The translations under genes and the position numbers were made by a program. Below the pieces are notes generated by a model, which saw only the letters and a program-made list of their open reading frames with translations, had not been told where the DNA came from and did no database searches. Shown in pieces: positions 55,201 to 60,550 of a stretch of DNA of 60,550 bases; positions within the stretch are counted from its first letter, which is position 1, and the number at the start of each line of letters is the position of its first letter. Source of the DNA: Geminicoccaceae bacterium (GTDB taxonomy: Bacteria > Pseudomonadota > Alphaproteobacteria > Geminicoccales > Geminicoccaceae); NCBI GenBank assembly GCA_025062095.1, contig JANXAZ010000006.1, forward strand, positions 53,016 through 113,565, written 5' to 3'.

Positions 55201-55435
55201 GGACGTCATCGGACGCGAGATCACCATCGGCGGTCCCTCCGCCGACTGGTGGCAGCAGCTCTCGCTCGCCATCGCCTGGGGCCTGACCTTCGCCACCCTG
55301 ATCACCCTCGTGCTCACGCCCTGTCTGTTGCTCTTGGGCGCCCGCGTCGGATCCTGGTGGCGCGGTATCCGGGGCGGCCGCACCGAAGCGGTCCGCGAAG
55401 CCGAGGTGGTACCCCTGCCGAGGGCGGCGGAATGA
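52259..55435 (+). CDS. RND-family efflux pump permease
   Basis: The 1058-residue inner-membrane pump has the RND plan: one N-terminal membrane helix, a large periplasmic loop, six more helices, and the same again. TM4 reads AVGMLVDGATVVVEYADRKM, so the aspartate pair of AcrB (407/408) is Asp-Gly here. TM10 has GIVVSNNIVLIDTYNEL. It belongs to the AcrB/HAE-1-like COG0841 group, and the Asp-Gly variant occurs in some proteobacterial branches as far as I recall. No TolC gene is nearby. GTG start, GTGA overlap with the adaptor; ATGA overlap with the next permease. Confidence 0.9.
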   Translation: MKRIIEAAFARPRTVVAALLLLVLWGAMVAIEIPKEAEPDVQLPIVYVSVRLEGIAPEDAERLLVKPLEREFKSLEGLERMRAIAAEGHASLVLTFEAEVDIERALREVRERTDRAKAELPPEAEEPEVDEVNLSLFPVLVVTLSGDVPERTLLRLARELEDRIEQLPEVLDVVIAGEREERVEILIHPEKIEGYGLRVDEVLSLVRRNNQLIAAGSWDVGKGRFAVEVPGLVEDLADLRAMPIKVEAGTVVALGDIATIRRTFTDPEGFARVDGKPAIALEVKKRIGRNILATTEAVRAVVEAQRKSWPPGIEVGYSQDKSRVIATMLDDLGNNVITAVILTMIVTVAALGVRSSMLVGLAVPVAFLASFVVLQAMGLTLNIVVLFSLILAVGMLVDGATVVVEYADRKMAEGLSPREAFRRAAQRMAWPVISSTATVLAAFLPLLFWPGIIGEFMRYLPITLVATLGAALLMALVFVPVIGSFLGRPPGEDLAAKRNVAATESGDLDSVGGVIGLYVRLMRFALARPLALVGLAALVLVASWWAYASFGRGVELFPEVEPDRAQIMVHARGDLSIFERDRLVREVEARVLGTPGVERVYARTALDWRGGEQVDEDVIGILLLELADWRSRRPAREIVAELRERVRDLAGIRVEVRTPRAGPPVGKPVQLELASRDPERLAAATAAARAAFERQAGLIEIGDSRPVPSIQWRIEVDRELAARLGADVATIGSTVRLVTNGLVIATYRPDDTDREVDIVARYPAEMRGLDELDRLVVVTPAGPVPIGHMVSREPAPRVAEIERVDGERAFTVAADVQPGVLADTVVGELARWLAREGDPAVRYRFKGEEEEQAKASAFLGRAFVIALFLIAIILLTQFDSVYQTLLILSAVLFSTVGVLLGLLVVDQPFGIIMSGIGVIALAGIVVSNNIVLIDTYNELRGRGLPVEEAILRTGAQRLRPVLLTTFNGVLGLLPLVFKLNVDVIGREITIGGPSADWWQQLSLAIAWGLTFATLITLVLTPCLLLLGARVGSWWRGIRGGRTEAVREAEVVPLPRAAE

Positions 55436-56250
55436 GCGATCTGCGCGCGCTCCGCCTCTCCTTGCGCCGCATCCGCGCGGTCTTCCGCCGCCACGCCTAT
55501 CTCTTGCTCGCCTCTTGGCCGCGGCTGTTCGAGCTCGTCTATTGGCCCGCGGTGCAGATGCTGTTGTGGGGATACCTCACCTTGTTCTTGCAAGAGCAGA
55601 GCGGCCTCGTCGCGCGCGCGAGCGGGATTTTCCTCTCGGCGGTACTCTTGTGGGACACGCTTTTCCGCGGCCAGCTCGGAGTGGCGATCTGCTTTCTCGA
55701 AGAGATGTACGCGCGCCATCTCGCCCATCTCTTCGTGAGCCCCTTGCGTCCTTTCGAACTCGTGATCGCGGTCTTCGGCATCAGTTTCTTGCGCGTGGCG
55801 ATCGGAGTGGGTGGTGCGGCGCTTCTCGCCGTGCCGATCTTCGGTTTCGTCCTGCCCCGAGCGCTGGGTTGGGCGCTTCTGCCGTATTTCGCCGTGCTCT
55901 TGATGTTCGGTTGGGCGATCGGCCTCGTGATCGTCGGGCTCGTCTTGCGCCTGGGGCTCGCCGCCGAGAATTTGGCCTGGGGCGCGATCTTCCTCGTGCA
56001 GCCGATCAGCGGCGTCTATTATCCGGTGGCCACGCTGCCCGCCTTTTTGCAGCCGATCGCCTGGTGTCTGCCCTCTTCGGCGATCTTCGAGGGCATGCGC
56101 GCCGTGCTCGTCGAGGGGCGCTTCGATACCGGTCTTCTCGCCTGGGCACTCGTGACACTGACCTTCTGGCTCGCCGGCGGGGCCGTCGCCTTCGTCGCGC
56201 TCTTTCGCTCCGCGCGGCGCCTGGGCCTTCTCCTGCAGGTGGGCGAATAG
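55432..56250 (+). CDS. ABC-2 type transporter permease
   Basis: The 272-residue protein has six hydrophobic segments and the ABC-2 permease pattern: LFELVYWPAVQMLLWGYLTLFL in the first helix and LVQPISGVYYPVATLPAFLQPI near the last pair. It is the natural partner for the ATPase at 49900, because no other ABC permease gene lies close. It is translationally coupled to the RND pump by an ATGA overlap. The substrate is unknown; polysaccharide, lipid or drug export is possible. Confidence 0.87.
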   Translation: MSDLRALRLSLRRIRAVFRRHAYLLLASWPRLFELVYWPAVQMLLWGYLTLFLQEQSGLVARASGIFLSAVLLWDTLFRGQLGVAICFLEEMYARHLAHLFVSPLRPFELVIAVFGISFLRVAIGVGGAALLAVPIFGFVLPRALGWALLPYFAVLLMFGWAIGLVIVGLVLRLGLAAENLAWGAIFLVQPISGVYYPVATLPAFLQPIAWCLPSSAIFEGMRAVLVEGRFDTGLLAWALVTLTFWLAGGAVAFVALFRSARRLGLLLQVGE

Positions 56251-56253
56251 GCC

Positions 56254-57021
56254 TCATCCTTCGAGGCCGATGGCGCTCAGCTGGACCCCGAACGGCCCGC
56301 CTCCCGAGCGCGTCGTGCGGCGATAGGAGAAGAACAGTTCCGGTTCGGCCGCCGTATCGCGGCCCACGGCCTGCACCCGCCCGACCCCGGCGCGGGCCAG
56401 CCGCGCGCAGCAATACCCCTCGAGGTCGAAACGCGGACGGCCGCCCTCGCCCGACTCCAGGAAGAACCGCTCGGAGAGCGGATCCTGCTCGACGAAGCGC
56501 TGCCGGAACTCCACCCCGACTTCGTAGGATCGACGCCCGATGCAGGGGCCGACGACCGCGACGATCGACGCGGGATCGGCTCCGGCCGCGACCATGCCCG
56601 CGACCACCGCCTCGAGCACGCCTGCGAGCGCACCGCGCCAGCCGGCATGAGCGGCTCCCACCACGCCCGCTCGCGGATCCGCCAAGAGCACGGGCGCGCA
56701 GTCGGCCGTGGTCACCCCCAAGAGGAGATCGGCTCGGGTGGTCACGAGGGCGTCCCCCTCGGGCGGGCAATCGGCCGGCCAGGGCGCATCCACGCGCACA
56801 CAGCCGGTCCCGTGGACCTGGCGGGCGATGCACAGGCGGCCGAGGTCCGCACCGAGCGCAGCCGCCGCTCGGCGCCGGTTCTCGAGCACTCGGGCCCGCT
56901 CGTCGCCCGAGCGCAGGCCGACGTTCAGCGAAGCGAACACGCCCTCGCTCACCCCGCCGGGCCGGCCGAAGAAGCCGTGCCGGATCCCCGGAAGGCGCAA
57001 TGCCGCCGCTTCCAGCCTCAC
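56254..57021 (-). CDS. pgeF: Peptidoglycan editing factor PgeF (laccase domain, YfiH family)
   Basis: PgeF homologues form a metal-bound pocket and, in E. coli, remove wrongly incorporated residues from peptidoglycan precursors; older names call them polyphenol oxidases. The 255-residue protein has HGFFGRPGGVSEG, the metal ligands in RQVHGTG, TTADCAPVLL and AAHAGWRGAL, and VGPCIGRRSYEVG. The GTG at 57021 overlaps the midA stop as GTGA. lgt-midA-pgeF is a usual alphaproteobacterial trio. Confidence 0.92.
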   Translation of the reverse strand: MRLEAAALRLPGIRHGFFGRPGGVSEGVFASLNVGLRSGDERARVLENRRRAAAALGADLGRLCIARQVHGTGCVRVDAPWPADCPPEGDALVTTRADLLLGVTTADCAPVLLADPRAGVVGAAHAGWRGALAGVLEAVVAGMVAAGADPASIVAVVGPCIGRRSYEVGVEFRQRFVEQDPLSERFFLESGEGGRPRFDLEGYCCARLARAGVGRVQAVGRDTAAEPELFFSYRRTTRSGGGPFGVQLSAIGLEG

Positions 57022-58109
57022 GGCACGCGCTCCGACGCGAGAAAGCCGGGCGGCACGGGCTCCTCGGCTCCGGTGAGGGCGAGCACGCGGAAGAGCGTTC
57101 CCATGCCTTCGGGATCGAGGAGCCGGTGCACTCCGCTTTCGAGTTCGGCGGCGACCGCCGGCGGCTTGCCCTGCGCGAGGCGCGCGAGCCGGGTGCGGAT
57201 ACCGAGTCGTTCGAGGAAACACTTCTGGGTGACGGGACCGAACACAGCCGCCCCTCGGGCGCGCGCGGCGCGGGCGAGCGCCGCGAAATCGACTTTGGAA
57301 GAGAGATCGACCTCGCCCGGTGTCGCGAAGGGATCGACGAGGCGGTGTCCGCGGACCGCCTGGAGCGTGTCGCCTTCGGCACCCTCCTTCGCGTAATCCA
57401 CGAACAGCGCGAGGCCGCCGCGCGCGGCGATGCGCCGCGCGGCTTCCGCGACGACCGCCTCGCGCGCGGGCGAGAGCTCGATCACCGTGCCTTCGGGCAC
57501 CGCCGCGCCGGGCCCCGGCACGGTCCAGGGCGAGAGCAGGAAGCCGAAGCGTCCTTTGGCATCGGCGCCGACCAGACGCTCGCGCCAGCCCGCGGCCGTC
57601 CGCACGAGCTGCCGGATCGGCAAGACGTCGAGGAACTCGTTGGCCACCAGCAACAGCGGCCGGTCGTCGGCGACGGTTTCGAGCCGCTCGTGGAAGCGGG
57701 GTGCGAAGGCGCCCAGCCGCTCGGCCTGGATCGCGCGCAGCCGAGGGCTTGCCTCCACCAGATCGAGCGCGAGGGCCGCATGGAACCCCGGCACCTTGGC
57801 GGTGGCGCGCAAGAGGTCGAGCAGGAGCGTTCCCCGTCCCGGCCCGAGTTCGACCAGGGTCACCGGTGCGGGCGATCCGCGTTCCAGCCAGGCCTGGGCG
57901 AGCGCTGCCCCGAGGAGCTCCCCGAAGCACTGAGAGATCTCGGGCGCGGTGACGAAATCGCCCCGGGCTCCCAGAGGATCGCGCGTCGCGTAATAGCCTC
58001 GGTCGCGCGCGAACATGGCGAGGGCCATGAAGCGCGAAAGCGGCATGGGTCCTTCGCGCGCGAGGAGCGCGGCCAGCCCCGCGGGCGGTTCGCGCGCGCC
58101 GTCGTTCAC
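57018..58109 (-). CDS. Class I SAM-dependent methyltransferase, NDUFAF7/MidA family
   Basis: The family member NDUFAF7 methylates an arginine of the complex I 49-kDa subunit in mitochondria; bacterial copies are thought to act similarly or on other proteins. The 363-residue protein has the family core DRGYYATRDPLGARGDFVTAPEISQCFGELLG, the SAM site VELGPGRGTLLLDLLR, and VANEFLDVLPIRQ. The GTG at 58109 overlaps the lgt stop. It is full length for the family. Confidence 0.92.
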   Translation of the reverse strand: MNDGAREPPAGLAALLAREGPMPLSRFMALAMFARDRGYYATRDPLGARGDFVTAPEISQCFGELLGAALAQAWLERGSPAPVTLVELGPGRGTLLLDLLRATAKVPGFHAALALDLVEASPRLRAIQAERLGAFAPRFHERLETVADDRPLLLVANEFLDVLPIRQLVRTAAGWRERLVGADAKGRFGFLLSPWTVPGPGAAVPEGTVIELSPAREAVVAEAARRIAARGGLALFVDYAKEGAEGDTLQAVRGHRLVDPFATPGEVDLSSKVDFAALARAARARGAAVFGPVTQKCFLERLGIRTRLARLAQGKPPAVAAELESGVHRLLDPEGMGTLFRVLALTGAEEPVPPGFLASERVP

Positions 58110-58936
58110 CGGCCGCGCACCCGCCACAGCAAAAAGGCTCCCGCGACGATCATGGGTGCGGACAAGAGCTGCCCCATGGTCGCTCCGAAGAGCAGCAATC
58201 CGAGCTGCGGGTCGGGTTCGCGCACGAACTCGACACCGAAGCGCGCGAGCCCGTAGCCCACGAGAAAGACGCCCGCGAGCCGGCCGGCGACCTCGCGCCG
58301 GTAAGGCCGGCGCGCCAAGAAGAGCATGACCGCACCCAACAGCAAGCCCTCGAGGGCGGCTTCGTAGAGCTGGCTCGGATGGCGCGGTAACGGCCCGCCG
58401 CCGGGAAAGATCACCCCCCAGGGCAGATCGGTCGGCCGCCCCCAGAGCTCGGCGTTGACGAAGTTGGCGAGCCGGCCGAGGAAGAGGCCGGGCGGTGCGG
58501 CGACCGCGAGGCCGTCGCCCAGCACGAGCGGCGCGAGCGCGTGCTTGCGGGCGACGAGCAGGAGCGCGGCGAGCACGCCCAAAAGCCCCCCGTGGAACGA
58601 CATGCCGCCCTGCCAGACGGCCGGGATGTCGAGGGGATGGGCGAGATAATGGCCGGGGTTGTAGAAGACGACGTAACCCAGACGGCCGCCGACGATGATC
58701 CCGAGCACCGCATAAAACAAGAGATCGTCGAGGACCGCGGGGGAAAGGCCCCAATCGGGTCGGCGCGCGAGCCGCTTGAGGATGGCGAAGCCGATCAAGA
58801 TGCCGGCGAGATAGGCGAGTGCGTACCAGCGAATGGCGATCGGACCGATGGCGATCGCGACCGGGTCGATCGCGGGAAAGGGAAGCGCGAACAGCGGCAA
58901 GGGACGGCTCGTCGGGGTCTTCGCCGCGCAGGTCAT
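58106..58936 (-). CDS. lgt: Prolipoprotein diacylglyceryl transferase
   Basis: Lgt transfers diacylglycerol to the lipobox cysteine of prolipoproteins at the inner membrane. The 276-residue protein has about seven hydrophobic segments and the landmarks IRWYALAYLAG, GGRLGYVVFYNPG, MSFHGGLLG (essential histidine region) and the signature GRLANFVNAELWGR. It ends with FVREPDPQ and a last membrane segment. The ATG at 58934-58936 is favoured; an in-frame start 28 codons upstream adds only a basic leader. Confidence 0.95.
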   Translation of the reverse strand: MTCAAKTPTSRPLPLFALPFPAIDPVAIAIGPIAIRWYALAYLAGILIGFAILKRLARRPDWGLSPAVLDDLLFYAVLGIIVGGRLGYVVFYNPGHYLAHPLDIPAVWQGGMSFHGGLLGVLAALLLVARKHALAPLVLGDGLAVAAPPGLFLGRLANFVNAELWGRPTDLPWGVIFPGGGPLPRHPSQLYEAALEGLLLGAVMLFLARRPYRREVAGRLAGVFLVGYGLARFGVEFVREPDPQLGLLLFGATMGQLLSAPMIVAGAFLLWRVRGR

Positions 58937-59061
58937 AGGTGCCGGGCGCGGCTGCGGCAAGCGGTCGCCCCGGGCGTGTTGCGGGCGGGGGCGAGCTATG
59001 CTTTGCAACGCGCGGGACACCCCGGGGTGTCCGGCCCGCGCGCGCGGGCAGGAGGGTCGAC

Positions 59062-59403
59062 ATGCAGATGGAGAACCGGTTGTTCGACGATCTCGCCCGG
59101 ATCGCGAGCGGAGCGATCAACACGCTCACCGGCATCAAAGACGAGATCGAGACCCGGATCCGCGAGCGGCTCGAGCGCCTGGCCAACGACATGGACCTCG
59201 TCAACCGCGAGGAGTTCGAGGCGGTGCGGGCGATGGCCGCGAAAGCGCGCGCCGCACAAGAGCGGCTCGAGAGCCGGCTCGCGGAGCTCGAGAACCGGAT
59301 CGAAGAGCTGCAGCGCCGGCTCGCGGCGGCGGAACGCGGCACGACCGCCGAGCCGAGCGGGAACCCGTGCGACGAGGTTCCGCGCGAAGGAGGGGGGAAC
59401 TGA
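59062..59403 (+). CDS. ubiK: Accessory factor UbiK family protein (BMFP domain)
   Basis: UbiK helps assemble the ubiquinone biosynthesis complex. The 113-residue protein has NRLFDDLARIASGAINTLTGIKDE followed by a long helix (about 40-95) with NREEFEAVRAMAAKARAAQERLE and LAELENRIEELQRRL. This gives the membrane-active amphipathic region and coiled coil of the family. GGAGGG lies five bases before the ATG. It runs divergently from lgt, 125 bases away, and ahead of ybjN and proC. Confidence 0.88.
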   Translation: MQMENRLFDDLARIASGAINTLTGIKDEIETRIRERLERLANDMDLVNREEFEAVRAMAAKARAAQERLESRLAELENRIEELQRRLAAAERGTTAEPSGNPCDEVPREGGGN

Positions 59404-59464
59404 CGACGAGAGGGGCGGGCGAGTCTTCCGCCCCGGTCCGATCGCTTCGCGGGAGCTTGGAACC

Positions 59465-59971
59465 GTGACCGACATCCGTCCCGAATTGCAGGGTTCTCCC
59501 TTTTCCGATCCTCTCGAACTCGTCGAGCGCCTGGCCGGCGCCAACGAGTGGGTTTGCCATCGCCACGGGGAAGACGAGCTCTGTCTCGAACTCGAGGGCC
59601 AATGGTGCCGGTACGAGCTGTGGTTCTCCTGGCATCGCGAGCTCGGCGTGTTGCAGATCGTCTGTGCGCTCGACCTGTCCGTCCCCGCCCGACGCAAGGC
59701 GCAGACCCAGGTTCTCTTGGCGCTCGCCAACGAGAAGTTGCTGCTCGGTCATTTCGATCTCGTCGGCGAGGAACGCAGACCGACCTTCCGGTACGCGCTG
59801 TTGTTCCGCGACGGCTCCGGCCCCGGCCCCGAGCTGATCGAGGAGCTGGTCGAGCTCGCGACGAGCGAGTGCGACCGGTTCTTCCCCGCCTTCGCCTTCG
59901 TCGCCCGCGGCCTCAAGAGCCCCGAAGAAGCCCTCGCCGCGGCCATGCTCGAGACCGAAGGCGAAGCGTGA
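59465..59971 (+). CDS. YbjN domain-containing protein
   Basis: The 168-residue protein matches the alphaproteobacterial YbjN family: LELVERLAGANEWVCHRHGEDELCLELEG, YELWFSWHRELGVLQIVCALDL and LLALANEKLLLGHFDL. YbjN-type proteins resemble type III secretion chaperones in fold, and their role is poorly defined. In many alphaproteobacteria it precedes proC, as here (GTGA overlap). The start is GTG at 59465 with GGAG upstream. Confidence 0.87.
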   Translation: MTDIRPELQGSPFSDPLELVERLAGANEWVCHRHGEDELCLELEGQWCRYELWFSWHRELGVLQIVCALDLSVPARRKAQTQVLLALANEKLLLGHFDLVGEERRPTFRYALLFRDGSGPGPELIEELVELATSECDRFFPAFAFVARGLKSPEEALAAAMLETEGEA

Positions 59972-60550
59972 GGATGCTCTCGGGCCCGATCCGGCTCGTG
60001 GGCGGAGGCAAGATGGGCGCCGCCCTCGCCCGCGGCTGGCTCGCCGCCGGCCTTCCCCCGCCGGCCCTCGAGATCGTGGAACCCGATCCCGATCGCCGAG
60101 CCGTACTCGCCGGACTGGGGCCGATCCGCCTCGCTCCTGCGCCCGAGGGCTTCGATGCGGCCGGCCCGCCGCGGGCTCTGGTGCTCGCGGTCAAACCGCA
60201 GACGATGCCCGCGGTGCTCGCGCAATGGCGCGCGCGGACCGGGCGCGAGACGCTGGTGCTCTCGATCGCCGCCGGGATCGCGCTTTCCACGCTCGAAGCG
60301 GCCTTCGCACCGGGCGTCGGGATCGTGCGCGCCATGCCCAACACCCCGGCGGCGATCGGGCGCGGGGCGAGCGTGCTCGTCGCCAACCGAGCGGCGACCG
60401 CCGAGCAACGGGCGCTCGCCCACGAGCTCCTCGCCGCCGTGGGCGAGGTGCACTGGATCGAGGACGAGGAGCTCATGCACCTCGTGACCGCGCTTTCGGG
60501 CAGCGGCCCGGCCTACGTCTTCTACCTCGTCGAGCTCCTCGCCGAGACCG
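59968..60550 (+). CDS. proC: Pyrroline-5-carboxylate reductase, 3' end outside the window
   Basis: ProC reduces 1-pyrroline-5-carboxylate to proline with NAD(P)H. The 194 visible residues include IRLVGGGKMGAALARGWL, AVKPQTMPAVL, VRAMPNTPAAIGRGASVL and LVTALSGSGPAYVFYLVE, all typical. The frame is open to the last base, so the C-terminal part is missing. The GTG at 59968 overlaps the ybjN stop; an ATG two codons later is equally possible. Confidence 0.93.
   Translation, partial: MRMLSGPIRLVGGGKMGAALARGWLAAGLPPPALEIVEPDPDRRAVLAGLGPIRLAPAPEGFDAAGPPRALVLAVKPQTMPAVLAQWRARTGRETLVLSIAAGIALSTLEAAFAPGVGIVRAMPNTPAAIGRGASVLVANRAATAEQRALAHELLAAVGEVHWIEDEELMHLVTALSGSGPAYVFYLVELLAET

Overview
The window is a very GC-rich, gene-dense piece of a Gram-negative chromosome, most likely an alphaproteobacterium of Rhodospirillales-like character. 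That call rests on gene content and order: an LdtR-type MarR regulator, a PhaR repressor, a metal-site-reduced HemB, an NDUFAF7/MidA methyltransferase between lgt and pgeF, YbjN beside proC, and the block gmk-mltG-fabF-acpP-fabG-fabD facing rpsF-rpsR-rplI. GTG starts are very common, TTG starts occur, and at least eight gene pairs overlap by the four bases GTGA. I see no insertion sequence, prophage, CRISPR array, rRNA or replication origin. It reads as core chromosome with one accessory-looking export region.

Layout. 1-470: the 5' end of an exported protein and tRNA-Lys(CTT). 590-8334: a class III cyclase-like TPR protein, a methyltransferase, an FMN alpha-hydroxy-acid dehydrogenase, 6-phosphogluconate dehydrogenase with gluconokinase, an amidase and an EF-hand lipoprotein. 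8452-16066: a DgcN/DgcA-like D-glutamate pair, a methyltransferase, MsrA, a small unknown protein, an ELM1-family protein with an LpxL-like acyltransferase, and a second enolase-superfamily enzyme. 16176-22399: holC-pepA diverging from lptD-surA-rsmA. 22311-30302: gmk, mltG and the fatty-acid genes (minus strand), then rpsF, rpsR, rplI and phaR (plus strand). 30352-38734: the LdtR-like regulator, a valine-catabolic trio, hemB beside an IsdG-like protein, a DMT transporter with an RluA synthase, an SDR and a cytochrome c. 38875-45266: an acetoin/pyruvate dehydrogenase-like trio, a zinc-finger anti-sigma-like membrane protein and an EF-G paralogue. 45315-47687: a Fsr-like MFS transporter and alanine dehydrogenase. 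47826-56250: two secreted unknowns, a TAXI-type binding protein, an ABC ATPase, an RND adaptor and pump, and an ABC-2 permease, all on one strand. 56254-60550: pgeF-midA-lgt facing ubiK-ybjN-proC, the last cut by the window end.

How the genes work together. The envelope is well served: LptD and SurA for outer-membrane assembly, MltG for peptidoglycan, Lgt for lipoproteins, and LpxL-like and ELM1-like proteins for surface lipid or glycan work. The metabolic genes point to amino-acid and organic-acid use (valine, D-glutamate, alanine, lactate-type acids, acetoin or pyruvate) and to polyhydroxyalkanoate storage through PhaR. The points most worth a second look are the RND pair lying between an ABC ATPase and its probable permease, the TAXI protein without TRAP permeases, the LpxL-like protein whose HX4D/E acid is Asn, and the roughly 700-base rpsR-rplI spacer without a convincing gene.
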